This document shows positions 21,683 through 34,400 of a stretch of 64,000 nucleotides of DNA, one piece after another. Both the position numbers and the translations under genes were made by a program. The notes beneath the pieces are model-generated. The model was given only the letters and a program-made list of their open reading frames with translations, was not told the origin of the DNA and searched no databases. This stretch comes from Simplicillium sp. C3G150-2 (taxonomy: Eukaryota; Ascomycota; Sordariomycetes; Hypocreales; Cordycipitaceae): the NCBI GenBank assembly GCA_022702485.1, contig JAJIYY010000006.1, positions 2,108,001 through 2,172,000 on the forward strand, given 5' to 3'. Position 1 is the stretch's first letter. Every line of letters begins with the position of its first letter.

Positions 21683-24234
21683 TCAGCGCTGGACTTGGCT
21701 CTGGCTTTGGTTCTCGGGTGGCGGTGACTGTGCCGGTGATGGTGACCTAGGCGGGGTTGACGCTCTCCCGCCAAAGCTTGACGGCAGAATTCCAAACCAG
21801 TTGTCAAGAGACCTCGAGGGTCCAGGTCGTGGCGAATCTGTACGCAGAATGCCCTGCTCTACGTCCATATCATTGGTCGAGGACTGGCTTCCAGAGCCCT
21901 CGTCTTCGTCGTCGCTATCTTCTGTGTATGCGTCATATCGAGGGGAAGTAAGTGCCCCTCCTCGCTTAAGAGAGCGTACAACATCTCCCTTGCAGATAGG
22001 ACAGGTTCGTCGGCGGGTCGTGAGCCAGGGAGTACTGTTAAACGTTAGTAAGGGTTTCACCAAAATCATGCGCATTATACTTACATGCAGTCAACGTGGA
22101 ATTCGTGACCACAAGGAAGACTCATGACTCGGCTGACGCCGTCAACGTACTCTTCCAAGCACACGACACATTCAACCTGTCTACCCATATACTTTCGCCA
22201 TTCTGCAGAAAAGCCACTAGCACCCTTCTCATGTTCCATGCGGCCGCGTGGACGAGGTGCGCTCGAAGACGTAGGGATGCTTGCGCTCGGCGCTAGGAAG
22301 TTGGCGCTCTCAAGAACACCAGTGGTGGTACGGGAGCGAGGGCGAGTTCGGCTATGGTTGTGTTGCAGTAATGGTGTAGTCGAAGTAGCACCAGATGGCG
22401 AAGGTGCACGAGACGAGATGCTCGGCGTCGTCGCGACTGTGTGATACGTGCGCACCGGCAGGCGTTCGACAACAGACTTAGGGGCTCGCCACCTGCGTCG
22501 GCGAATGCGGGCTCGGAGAATGAGTAAAGCGTAAACTACTGTCAGGGTCACCAGAGGGCTGACGACCAGAACCAGTAGGGTATCAAAGAATGGGCTTGCG
22601 CCACTCGTGGGGATTATGGTTACCCAGAGGCCTTCGTGAGGAAGGACCGGAGTCTTGGCCAAGGGATCATCAAGGTCATACTCTTCGACGACAGGTTGAT
22701 CTGTTTCATCATCGCCATGTCCGAAGATCTTGGACAAAATTCCAGGGCGCTTCTCTTCGGCTTCCGGTAAGGCAACCTCAGGAACGTCTTTAGCATTCTT
22801 GCTAGGTGTCTTTGGCGTCTTTACATCAGCAGCCTTGACACGGTTCTTTCCGGCCTCTGCGGCGACGATCTTGTTGTTCTTGGTTTCAGCCTTCGGAGCG
22901 CTGTCAGTCTTGGACTTTTCTCCCGACTCGACCAAGAGGTCAGGGTCGCGCCAATCCTGCACACCAATAACGAAGTTGTCTGTAGAAGGCTTCTTGCCCT
23001 TTTGTGGGCTCTTCTTCTTGTCCATGGTGTCATGAATAGCCTTGTCAGTTTCTTCGTCCCAATCCTCAACAATGACCCAATCAAGTCTACCACTGCTTGG
23101 AGGGCGGCTAGAGTCTGCAGTTGAGCGAATAGGTTCAGCGCGCTTGAATAGTCTGGAGAACCATCCAGGCTGAGCTTCGGTATCGATGGTATCGATTGTC
23201 GCAGAGGTATCGCGGGCGAGTGATTTGCCTTTGACTTCTCTCGATAAGGTTTGTGTCGAAAGTGATCGTTTTACTGGCTTAGAGGGCTTGGATCGTGGTT
23301 GCCTCTTCACAGAAGGCTTACCGCCTCTTTGAACCTTGAGCACTGGCTTTCCATCATCGCCAATGCTATCCTCAATAAAACTTCCCGGTTGAGTCAGAGA
23401 GGAGAGTAGTTGTGCGGTAGTGCGAGCAGTAAAGACCGAAGGAATTGTGACATTCTCGGTTTCCTCTCCACGAGCAAACATCTGAATGAGAGGACCGCCA
23501 CGTTGGTTATCGCCAACAATGACGGCGATAGCACCACGTCGTTGCGCCCACATGACCTTTTCCAAGAATCCACATCCACCACGCATGAGAAGCACCACTT
23601 TGCCCTCAATCTCGGCCGACTCCTGCATCGACTGGATATCTGCGTGGCTGGACCCAAGGGAGTCTCTGCGAGAGAGACTGCCTTTTCCAAGCGCGGCATG
23701 TAAATGATTATCCGTTCCATCGTCCTTGGCTGCAGCAGAGCCCTTTTCAGAGGAATCGTCGTCCGTCATCTTCTGGGTGACGTCGTCGGTTCGCTGTGGC
23801 CTGCCGGTACGGCTCTTACTCGTACCCATATCGATAGCGGCCGGGCGATGCTTTGTGAGGGCGCCTGCATGCATGCCCTCCCACCCAGGAATATCACTGC
23901 ATCCCAGCTCTCCATTTCCGTCGACACTGTCCTCTGCAAAGCCACTTCCGACCCAAAGAGGCCCGCTCAAGCCAGAAGAGGCGAGCTTGGGCCCAAAGGC
24001 AGCCGGGCGGGCAGCAAATGACGTGCTGTTGTCGTCGGTCAAGCTAATGGCAGCATTTGGCGGGAATAAAGAAAATGGAGTATTGTAATAGACAAATCCC
24101 AAGAAGGAGCGTCGCGGGCCGCCGGGGGAAGGATACGTCTTTGGTGTCGTGCTTCTAGAGCCGAGAGATCGTACGAGGACGAAGAGAGTGGCGGAGAGGA
24201 AGATGCAGAGGATGATGATTCGAGTCGTGCGCAT
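21683..24234 (-). CDS. PA-TM-RING-H2 membrane E3 ubiquitin ligase
   Basis: Ubiquitin ligases of this layout act on endomembranes (Golgi, endosome or vacuole). Exon 1 (24234-22085) and exon 2 (22034-21683) give 833 residues. An N-terminal signal/anchor (TTRIIILCIFLSATLFVLV) is followed by a lumenal part with a protease-associated domain at about residues 205-275 (VVLLMRGGCGFLEKVMWAQR, IPSVFTARTTAQLL). A basic, Ser-rich region follows, then a transmembrane helix near 545-570 (TLLVLVVSPLVTLTVVYALL). The RING-H2 lies near 680-730: CVVCLEEY, LPCGHEFHVDC, then across the intron I-TPWLTTRRRTCPIC, giving the full C3H2C3 pattern. The tail is Ser/Pro/Asp-rich. I start at the ATG at 24234; the open frame upstream begins only with TTG. 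Confidence 0.92.
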
Positions 24235-25532
24235 CGTGACGGATTCGAAAAAAAAAAATGAGAAAGAAAAAAGTATAAAGCTTAAGAGAGTAGAGTAGTT
24301 GTTCGCGAACAGAGAGCTATTACGAAGCTCAAGTCGCCGCAGGAGGAGCCAAGTCAATCATCGGCGCTGGTGACCAACGAGGAGGAGGAGGAGGCTGAGT
24401 GGGTGAATATTCGGCTTCGGTCGCTTGCGTAACGATTATGGAAGGATGGGTTTCCTTGTGGAAAGGGCAGATGGCGTGCTAAGATGCAAGAGAAGAAGGA
24501 AAAGCGTAGATGCAGTCAGAGTTCTCTCCAGGAGAGAAGAAAAAAAACAACAACGGGAAAAACAAAAGAAAAAAGAGATGAATGGGATTTAGGGAGAGAA
24601 GGAGTTGGGGGAGGAGGCGGAGAAAAAGGACTGTCGACATCATGGGACGCTAGTGGCTGCGACTCGAATGACTGACTGACTGGCTCAGAGGTACAGAGAG
24701 ACGTACAGCGGTGCAGTGGGCTGGCTGCAGCTGGACAGAAGCTTGGGGAACCCACTGTAACTGGAGTTAGCGCCTAAAACTGACCTAAAAGGGCCCACGA
24801 TACAACCCCAGACACGCAAACATGCCCGCCAACAGCCAGAGACATGCCAACTTTACTGGCCCCAGATGGAGCCATTAGCGGGTCACAGGCCGCCTGGAAA
24901 CCACTGCCCCCGGCCACTCGCCCACTGTTCAGCCAGTCCAGCGCTGTTTTAGCCTGCTGTTCCCCTCCGAGTTGGCGGCTAATTTTAGCAGTTGCGGAGA
25001 CGACGAACCATGTATTGACTTTCTTGACTCTGTCTCGCGTCTTTTCTTCTTATTAACCCTCCCATCAGAGACTTTTTGTTTTTTGTTTTTTCAAGGGTCT
25101 GACCATTTCTATTTCCATCACTCTTTTTTGATTCTTGACTCTTTTTGCTCAATTCTTTCAGCTCCTACATTGTCCTGCAGCAAGGTTCCATTCCCAACCC
25201 CTCCAACCGCATGGCTCGCGCCATTTCTGCCATGTGACGCAATCCTCAACTCCAGAGCCATCATCGCCGTCTTTGTCGTTTCCTCGTGACCAATACAGGA
25301 ATGACAGGTTCAGACTGCAAAATGATCAAGATTCAATGTGTATTTCCATGTCTAATGATTACATTGGTCAAGCGTTCAATGTATAATCAATATCTGACAA
25401 TTACAGCGAAAGATATCCCTAGTATAGCTTCTAACTAATGCTCTATTCATTCATCTGTACATCGAACCCATCATTACGCCTCCAAAACGCCATAACCAAA
25501 ATAATAATCGCTGTCTATAATTCAACCCTCGT
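24235..25532. other. Intergenic, about 1.3 kb
   Basis: The promoter of the RING gene (purine-rich on plus at 24480-24600, CT-rich on its own strand), followed by the 3' side of the RS-rich gene. Short open frames at 24844-25386 are not convincing. Confidence 0.5.
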
Positions 25533-26690
25533 CTAATTATCCCAAGCCTTCTTCTCCCCAGACTTAGACCACTTGAAGTCATCCTTGAGCACCTCATCCG
25601 TCTCAGATGCCATCCTTATCTGTCCGTCTGTGAACCCTGCAGAGCGCAACCTCTCCTCCTGGTTCGCCCGTAGCTTCTGTCTATCCCTGAACTCTTCAAC
25701 TGCATTATCCCACCCACTCGATGCCTCCGGCTGCTCATCATCCATGCCCACATCGAGCTTGGGGTCGTAGGATTCAGAAAAGCGACGGTCAATACCGGAC
25801 GAGAAGCCAGCAGCGCCACGACCGCGTAGTTTCGGCGCCGGCGCAGGGCCAATAATCTCATCGAGAGGGTCGGAATCAGATTGTACTTCCAGTTTTGAGT
25901 CCCTGGTCCTCCGTGATCGCGTTTCGTCTCTTGATCTGGACCGTCGGCGATGTTCCGAGCGATCTTTGCTTCTCCTCCTATCGCGGCTCCGCCGTCTTGG
26001 GGATTTTGACCGATCCCTTTCCCTGTCTCTGCCATGTCTCTTTGAATCTGAATGTCGTCTGCTTCTATGCTCATCTCTTGAAGCATCCCGTCTGCGCCTC
26101 GACTTGTGATCATCCTCTCGACGCCGCGATCGCCTATCCCGATCCCTTGATCGACTGCGCTCTTTCTTCCCATCCCTTTCTTTACTTCGATCCCTCTCTC
26201 TATGTGACCTCCTCTCAGTAATCTTCTTCTCCGTTTCATCATCTTTATCCGTCTTCGGCTCGTCCTTCTTTTCGTCGCGAGCACGTCTGCGTTTCGTCCC
26301 TCCCAAAATCGCCTGAATATCGCCCATATGTCGCCGTCCAATATCCCGCGCAGTAGGGTTCGTCTTCAGTCGTTTTTTCTCCGAGGTTCGCTCCAAATCT
26401 TTCAAGCGAGCTTGGGACTCGGCAGCTTCTTTGGCCAATAGCGTCTTGTTGTGGTGATCCGTGCCTTTGATGATGTGTCGCAAGAATCGAGTATTTGGCT
26501 TCGGCATGTTTTCCGGTCTGACAACCACTGATTAGAATATTTCCGACAGCTATATATCCAGAAATACATACTTTTTGCGAGATTCAAAGGCCTCTAAGCC
26601 GAGCGCCGAGTACCTCAGCGCATCGTCCTTGGCTTCATTGGCGAGCAGCCCTGCCACGTAGTCGTCGGTGAGGATCTCATCGTTAGACAT
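25533..26690 (-). CDS. RS-rich nuclear protein, splicing-associated type
   Basis: Exon 1 (26690-26572) and exon 2 (26517-25533) give 367 residues. The N-terminus MSNDEILTDDYVAGLLANEA and the block KPNTRFLRHIIKGTDHHN are conserved-looking and precede a coiled, charged segment. The centre (about residues 130-255) is an Arg/Ser/Asp-rich domain made of RERDRS, RSRSRD and RRRSKD units, typical of SR-type splicing proteins. The C-terminus is acidic (SDSDPLDEIIGP). Related fungal proteins are often annotated as pre-mRNA-splicing factor 38B-like; I cannot confirm that assignment. No RNA-recognition motif is visible. It shares a 268-bp divergent promoter with the Sos7 gene. Confidence 0.82.
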
Positions 26691-26958
26691 TACGAATCGC
26701 GGTAGTCCAAGAAGACTTGGAACACCCGCGACAGAGAAAAAACGACTGTGTTGTGGAAAAGCTTACTTGTAAGATCGTCGTCAAAGAGTTCGGCGGGAAG
26801 CCAAAGCCTCTTGAGGGTCTACTGCTCTGGCGGGACAGCCATATTTGGTGGGTCGAGGGGCTAACCCGATTGGGTTGCAAGTAAATATTGCGACAACGCG
26901 ACCAGCAACCACATTCAACATCTCCAACAACTATTCGACATTCATTACAGCAGATAAA

Positions 26959-27822
26959 ATGCCGCCGCCAAAGAAATCACCGTCAACAGCGCGCGATGTG
27001 CTCAAGACCCTCAAGCGCCTACAATCCAAAAACGAAATCTCAATCATCAAGCTCAGCGAACCCATCACCAGCTTCACGCCACAAGACTCGCGCCCACGGA
27101 CATCCGATGCGTCCAACTCGTCCCTCGAGGGTCCCACGCCCGCGGGCCTAGACGCCGACCTGGAACACTACTCAGATCTCTTCTCCAAGCTACGATTCTC
27201 TTACGTCGAGCAAGTCACCAAGGAGAAGTTCATCCGCGCCATCGTCGGCGACCCGCCCCTCATCGTCACGATGCAAGAGAACCTCGACCTGGAGAAGGAA
27301 AACATGGAAGCAAAGGCTCAGCTCAAAAACCTCAAGATTGAAGTGGCAGACATGGTGGAGGAGCTGGAGCGAAAGGGCCGCGAGCTGAGTCAAAAATACC
27401 AACAGGTGCAGCTTGAGACGACGCAGCTGGAGGAGTTGCCTGAGAAGATTCGCGGATTGAAGAATCACATTGAGGACATGAAGGTCGCGCAGGACGTTAC
27501 GGGTCAAGATCCGAACTTGAATCTGCCGCTGGGCAAGACGAGGATGTTAGTCGCAAAGCGGAAAGCAGAGCAGCAGGAGCTGGATAGGGAATTGGAGGCG
27601 TTGAAGGCAAAGGTGCCGAGGAAGCAGAGGGAGGCGGAGAGACTGGCGACGGAGCTGGGACCGTTGGAGACGAAGAGGAATAATAGCAATGCTGCGGCGA
27701 GGGAGGCGAAGAAGAGGAAGGATGGGGCGTTGGGAGGGGTGGCAGATGATTTGGAGCAGAGGGCGCGATGGTGGAGGGCGAATGAGAGCTTGTTGAAGCA
27801 GGTTCTGGATATTCAGGGTTAG
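26959..27822 (+). CDS. Kinetochore protein Sos7-like, coiled coil
   Basis: Sos7 works with Mis12-complex/Spc7-linked kinetochore assembly. The single exon encodes 287 residues. The N-terminal family block is visible: VLKTLKRLQSK, ISIIKLSEPI, then ADLEHYSDLFSKLRFSYVEQ and VTKEKFIRAIVGDPP. The rest (about residues 115-285) is a long heptad-patterned coiled coil (LDLEKENMEAKAQLKNLKIE; LERKGRELSQKYQQVQLE). The protein ends WWRANESLLKQVLDIQG. The open frame extends upstream to 26845 but without an ATG, so the start at 26959 (GATAAAATGCC) is used. Expected in the nucleus, at centromeres. Confidence 0.82.
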   Translation: MPPPKKSPSTARDVLKTLKRLQSKNEISIIKLSEPITSFTPQDSRPRTSDASNSSLEGPTPAGLDADLEHYSDLFSKLRFSYVEQVTKEKFIRAIVGDPPLIVTMQENLDLEKENMEAKAQLKNLKIEVADMVEELERKGRELSQKYQQVQLETTQLEELPEKIRGLKNHIEDMKVAQDVTGQDPNLNLPLGKTRMLVAKRKAEQQELDRELEALKAKVPRKQREAERLATELGPLETKRNNSNAAAREAKKRKDGALGGVADDLEQRARWWRANESLLKQVLDIQG

Positions 27823-30279
27823 TGTATAAGCGTCGGGCTGGGCTGCATTATAGCGATGGCGTTTTCTTGGATTGGTTAGATTTGGTCATGATTGTGCACA
27901 TGAGATGAGTATGATTCCTGTCTCAACAGCCCTGTATGACGTGACTGTTCCAGCCTTATGGACTTGCATGTTGTGAGCGTGCATGTACATGTATGTGTGA
28001 GTACCAGTATCACCATGTTCGCCTAACAGTTGCCTATAATTTCATGCATTTGTTGGTCGCACCATCACAGTGACCACTCACTCTCACCAATCATACAAGC
28101 CGGACTACTGACCTCAGGTGAGGCTGGAGTGGCTTACGATGGCTAGGGTCCAGACGTCTCGAACGAGTAAACGGCCCAGTAATTGCCCAAACGCCATGTG
28201 TGAGCAAATACGCGTAGCCAAGCTCTTGGGTTGCACGCACACGTACAGTGGTGTGTCCAGGCATTGGTGTCCAGCCATGGTGTCCAGCCAGCCAATCTAT
28301 TACAAGCCATAGCACTCCGCGTATAAGCCAAGCAAAACACAGCCAATGATCAGCTCAATTAATCCAGCGCAATGACCCCATCTACGTACATGTGAATCAA
28401 TCAAGGTTCTGCCCAGAATTTTTCCACGGCCCTCCAACCAGGCGTTGCTAAACGATTGCGAGACCAGGCCAAGCGAGGCTATGGCAGGAATCCTGGCGGG
28501 GGGTGTGTAACTAGTGTGACAACAACTCAAGGCCCCTTTTTTCAGTGATGCGATGATGAGTGAGTGAATGGAATATCTACGTGGGTATGGGGATGTCAGG
28601 CTGTGTTTCGGGTTCGGATTCATCGCATTGGGAAGCAAAGCGAGGGGTTCACGCTAGTAATGAGAGTAGAGCAAAAATGTGCGAATAAGAAAATAAAGGA
28701 AAAGGCCAAGGCTTAGCGGCGATCAATGTGCTGGAGCGTAATTCGCATTCAGTTCGCTTCAGGCAATTGTGCGCAGCGTATGCCTCGTTTGGACTGGCTG
28801 GACGGTAACGGGGTCGTAACAGCTTCCCTGTTCGGGCGCGCGCGGGATTGGAGTAATCCGACCCCGATGATGCAGCACGGCGCACAACGTATACAGCAGC
28901 AGATCACATAGCGGAATAATAAGATTAAATGGTTGTGCCAAGATATAAGCAGCGGCAGTGCTGGGCGATTGGATCACAGGGCTGGTTATGTTTGAATTGG
29001 TGAAGCTGCGCCATGATCATGATGAATCTTTTTTGTGTCAAGGAATTCGGACTCCCCAAGTCCGATGGTCTACAAGGGGTGGTTTCAAAGCTGACGACAG
29101 CGTTAACACGTAACAGTAGGCGCGTGGACGTTGGGCGATGGTTTAATTTAGGCAGATGGTGGATGAAGTGCATCGGGATGGGGATGCCGTGAGAATCTAG
29201 TTTTGACGAGTGAGCAGCGAGCAGACCAATGAGAACGGACTATTCAGACTTCACAGGCTGTTCTTTAATGAAGCTCATAACTTACTAGACTTGTCGTCCG
29301 TACTCCGTAGGGAAAACCTGTCAAGGTCAGCCTGGTCCACCGGGCGCTTGGCCAGAAATCCCTGACGCTGACTCACAATCACTCATCACTCACTCACAGA
29401 ATAACGGAATTACATTTAATCATGATTCCATGTCAATTTGTTTTTGACGTTTTATCTCCTCCGTGAATCCCCCGTAATCATGACAACGACCAATCATGCC
29501 TGCAATGTAACTCAGCTCCCAAGCTAGTGGGAAAATGTGCCGGCGCCACCACCAGAGCCTGCACTAAAAAAACTTCTTGTCTAGAAAACTAGCGCACTGG
29601 CGTTGCTAGCGTATCCTGGCACCTGGGTCCTGGTCAGTCACCGTAAAAGGATGGAATATGCGAATGGTGGATGGACTAAGTTTTCCCGCTGGTTGTTGAA
29701 ATTCCGCCGTCCGCCCACGCCCCCCCTCTCTTCTGCTCACTAGAAGAAATGGAAGACTTGTGGAAAGATGAGTTCTTACGGGGGTTCTTACGGGGAATAT
29801 GTAACTCCACTGGTAATTAATGAAACATTGATTTCAAATAGACAGAAAAAGAATTTGCGCTTTGCAGAAATGTGCGTGTATGATGATGAGCCCATGTCAC
29901 GATGAATGGCTCGATGTAGCGTGGATTTGGAATCACCCTGATGGATCTAAAAACTTAGTCGATGCACTAACACGATTCCATGATGTAACTGATAAATCAC
30001 AATTGCATAAACCAATTGCATTACATTGCCATTACAGTTTTTATAGGGTCACAGCAAGTAGCAAATGGTAGTACGTCGTGTCATTCATTGACTCTATCGT
30101 CGAAGAATATCCTGCTTCTTCATCGCTGTCTAAAATCCCCAAACCAAATTTCCCAATCCGTATCCAGAAACCATGTGTTGAGAAGAATCGAAAAAAAAAA
30201 AAACACCCATTAATCCCATATCAAATATACATTATATCCCACTATGCGCCAATGCTGAATTTGTCTCCCATGTTCCCTT
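27823..30279. other. Intergenic, about 2.5 kb
   Basis: I see no gene. Notable words are three GTGTCCAG copies (28253-28287), a duplicated GTTCTTACGGGG (29770-29796) and CCCACGCCCCCCC (29714-29727). All open frames are short and mutually overlapping. The last part, next to the regulator's stop, is AT-rich 3' sequence. Confidence 0.5.
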
Positions 30280-31411
30280 TTATAATCGCATCTCATTGTC
30301 AAAGCCACCGTAAATCATGGGATCACCAAGGCCCATCATAGCATCCTGACCACCCATGGACAAGATATCTGGCTTAATTGTGCTGAAATCAGAATCCATC
30401 ATGCCCGATCCCATGAGATCCAGTCCCTGCAGGCCGCTGCCTTGGGGCAAGAACTGCATTGACAGCTGGCTCTGCTGCTGCGGTTGCTGCTGCTGCATCT
30501 TGGGCACCGACCAGTTGTTGAGGTTGGGTAACGACGAGGGCGATTGCGTGGAGAACATGGCGTTTTGGTCAAGCTCCGTAGACGAACCAAAGTCGAGATC
30601 GGCACTGCTGGCAAAGCTCGACGGTGACAGCGTCATGCCGTTGTTGTTGCCAAACGCCATCTTGCGGTAGTCAAAGTCGACATCGACGTCGGAGTGGTCG
30701 AGTTCTGACGACGAAGCTCGCTCTGTGCGGGGATACGACTCCGTGTCCTTGGGTTGTGGTGCGTCGTGGTCGTGGCCCTGTTGGTCTTCCAGTTGGCGCG
30801 CGAGCTCCGTCATGCCGGCTTCGTCTTCGGGGAAGACTGAGTGGACGGGCAGGTCGATGTCGCTGTTGGGACGGATGCAGCCGAGCTTCTGGGCAATGTT
30901 GTGGATCACGGGCTGGCCGCGGTCGTTGAGGTCAGGCTCGCCGAGATCCCAGGTTTGCGAGTTGCGGACCATGGAGTAGAGCTTGTGGACGGTGGCGATG
31001 AGGGTGAGTTGGGTGTTTTCGAGGACTTCGGCGTAGCCCCGAGGCAGTTGCTTGTATTCCATCTTCTTTCTTACGCCGGCTGTGCAGACGAGGCCGTCGT
31101 CCTTGCATCGCTTACAGGGGAATTCGCCGTCACACTGACGATGTTAGTGGTCATGTACTACAAGGCATTGATAGCTAAGAGGTAGGTGTGCGTACCTTGG
31201 TCTTCTTCATACGACAGCGTTCGCAGGCCTTCCATACGCGCTTATGACGTCCGTCCATGCCAGCTCCGTGGGTGATTTGGTCGTGGTGGTGTTGGTGAGC
31301 GGCCGAGTTGGAGGCACGCTTAGACGCACGGTGGGCGGGCTTGGTCGACTTGGACTTCTTGCCAGACTTGGGATCCTCCGCCGGTGGCGAAGGCAAGCTA
31401 TGTGACACCAT
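30280..31411 (-). CDS. Zn2Cys6 transcription factor, 356 residues
   Basis: Nuclear regulator; targets unknown. Exon 1 (31411-31196, 72 codons) and exon 2 (31134-30280) are each whole codons. The N-terminus is basic and His-rich (KKSKSTKPAHRASKRAS; HQHHHD). The zinc cluster starts at about residue 62: CERCRMKKTK-CDGEFPCKRC, DDGLVCTAG; the intron falls exactly between the third-Cys side and the KTK. Directly after comes a conserved short block, RKKMEYKQLPRGYAEVLENT. There is no large fungal-specific middle domain. The C-terminal half is acidic, Ser-, Met- and Gln-rich (QQQQPQQQSQ), like an activation region. Its upstream region is a remarkably long gene-free spacer, which may hold extended regulatory sequence. 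Confidence 0.88.
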
Positions 31412-34400
31412 TATGTATATGTGTGTGTATGAGCGAGAGATAAAAAGGCAATGGTGATTAGGTTAGTGTACAGTTTGTTATTGTACACGAATGGTGTCAA
31501 GTGGTGTCAGTGTAAGTGAGACAGGATATGTGTATGCAGTGGAGAGTGGAAGCGAGGTTGCTTATAAAAGAGGAATAGGAATGGGATATGTAAAAGGGTA
31601 ATAGCCGCTTATTAATGAACTAGTAAATTGCACCAGATTGGAAAAAAAGCAGGTGCCCTTTTTCATGAGTCGATGAGGTAGATGTGATGGGAGGTCAAGA
31701 CAAAGACAGGGCCGATGGGAGCTTTATTAATTCAAAAATGCAGGCTTGGGGGGGGAGACAGACACAGATGGCCCATGGACCCATCTATCCCAATGCAAAG
31801 GTAAGAAAACAGAGCTAGGCATGTTCTAGTGTGCACGCCCCTGGACACTGCTGCTGGGGGGAGTTGCTGGAGTGAGTCGGCGAGGCGTTAATTCCGATAA
31901 TGGCGAGAGTGCGCTGGAGAGAGTGCGGTGGTGGAGTGGAGGGGAGGGGGGTGGGATTGGGATTGGTCGATGACGAGTGTGCCAATGAGTGGGGCCCTTC
32001 TTTTTTCAGTGGTCTTGCCATTTTATTTTATTTTATTTTGGTTGACATCCATTACAACTTACAGCGGGCTGGGCGTGCTGGGCTAGGCTGGGGCTGGGGC
32101 TGGCGGTGCGCTGGGCGCTGTGATTACAGTGGACGTGGAGTGCAAGGGAGTGGGAAGGGGAGAGTCAAAAGTCCGCGGACTGGGCCCTGCGGACTTTGTA
32201 AAGTGCGAGCTACGTACCTTTTCAGCACTCATCAGTAGAAAATACAGCGCTCTCGCTCCCTGGCCTTGTCCGCTGCTACGGTCGGTAACGGCGCCCGGTC
32301 GTTCGATGGGTTCGGAGTCGGATGGGTTTTTGTGACGCGGTACGGTGCGGTGCCATTGCATTGTAATTAATCACTTTGCAGACACGGGATGACATCTTTC
32401 TTTTCAATGTGTGTGTCTTTGCTGTGCCTTGTCGTCAAAAGACATCATCATATTAGACGAGCCCAGTAATTTCATCATTTTTTTCTATTTGTGCTCGTTC
32501 TTCCACAGCCTTGTGTCACAAAAGTAACCGACACTGCACTGACCGATACAGTACCCTCCAATCCCATCCTCTCCAGGTATCAATTCTCGTAGGAATTCGC
32601 CGAAAACGGGCTGACGCCAGACCCAATCTTTGCGAGACCGTTGCTTGGTAATTTTCGATCTTCTTTTGCTTTTTTACTCTCTCTCTCACAGCTATTCAGC
32701 TTTGGGGCACGACTCACTCATTCCAAGGCTGATGCGAGGTGGGTAACATACCCTTCACATTTTTTTTTCTTTCTCTAATTACTTCTTTTCTCGTTTACTT
32801 TTACACTTTGGGTCTCTCGATAAACGGGCCATGCCCTGTAGATTCCGTCCCAGTCCGGTAATAGCAAGAGTAGTCCAAGAAACTCTGGTAGGGCGTGGGG
32901 TGACAGGACAGGGGAAACACGGCACGGTATAACGCTTTACGCTTTACGCTTCACAGGGCAAAGGCCCGTGATAACCGCAATATCCGCTTATAAAGCTTTT
33001 TGAAACATCCTTGTTCGTATTCCGACATTGCACGAGTCTCTTTTGGACAAGACAGGAGGAGACGAAAAGTGGTGCGATGTTTTTTTATTTTTTTTTTGTT
33101 TTTTTGGAGTCGAAAGGTTTTAATTGAGAATAGGAGTCAATCGGTGGTTTGGAGTTTTGATGTATGTTGTCTTGGATGATGTATGGATGATGGACGGGGG
33201 GGCGTGAACTATACGGGCATCCTATTTCAGCCTCCAAATTACTCCTCAACTGGCTTTTTGACTGCTATAACTAGAGAGTGTTATTTGTCTGTCAATGTGT
33301 TATTAGGTGTGTGTGGTAGGCATGCAGCGCACAGCCAACAAGGATCAATGTGCATATCAATGTGTATATCAGTGTGCATCAGTGCATCAGTGCATCAGTG
33401 TGCAGTTGTGTCCCGTCTTGTCATCCTATCAATTGACAGAGGACAGAGGACGAGAATGAGAAATCAGATCGAAAGACCCAACGGGCGGATAACCCTTGCC
33501 GTGCTCTTGCGTACTCGAGGCGTATCCGTGCTCCACTGCAGGAAAAGGCGTTAAGGCTTCCCGAAGTCTATACATTATGAATCATTGCATAATCCTTGTT
33601 ATCGCCGAGACAAGCTCGAGTGCAAATCATGTTAGCGCTGATGCTGCTCGTGCTGATGGTAATACTACTCAAGCCCATACTGCTCAAGCCCTATCAGATC
33701 TACAACGCTTTGCTGTTGCGGTGTGACTCTTTTTTCCAATGCTGTGTTTTTTTTTTCTCGAGACAAGACCCTTGTGAAGAGCTGAGACGTGGCTGGATGA
33801 ATCAGCGGCGATTTGACTGCCGCAGCTGGGTTAGGTTCTGGATCGTTTTGGCGTGCAAGCTAGGCTCCGCTTGGATGCTACGCAGGGAATGCTTATGAAA
33901 TCGTTTATAATAGCAGAACGCATTCAGTGGTGAACGAGGCTTAAGAAGCGAACCCTAATTGTTTACTTCTTGACTGTAACTATATGGCGCATTCTTCTCG
34001 CACTAATTACTGCGTGAGTGCAGCAACGTGAGGTGTGTGCAGCTGGTTGCAGCGTGCTGTAATGTGCCGTGACTGTACTCCTTACAGGTACTCCCACAGC
34101 TGCTGTACAGGCGCTGTTATGCTGTTATGCTGTAGTTAGTTAGTGACTGCGCAGCGGCGGGGTGGAGTTGTCAACGCCGGAGGTTAGCTAACCCCGACGT
34201 CCGCGGAAACAGACCCTTGCCGCCCAAACACGCGTATATTTTTTTGCTGTCAAGGAAGCTAAAGATTTTCATTTTAATTATTTCGGGTCGCCGATTTGCC
34301 TATTTTAGCACATGCAGTAGTAAGCATGCAAGCTGCTGTGCTAGGACTGATGCTCTGTACATCTGGTGAAAACAATTGAATTGCAATTGGTCGAGTTTGG

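Noticed and set aside
26769..26842. Possible extra 5' exon of the RS-rich gene (minus): ATG, seven codons, then a TAG followed by a frame reading RLWLPAELFDDDLT and a GTAAGC donor
   Set aside because: The in-frame TAG blocks it and no acceptor joins it in phase to the MSNDEIL start, which itself looks like the conserved N-terminus. Probably a short upstream ORF and leader sequence.
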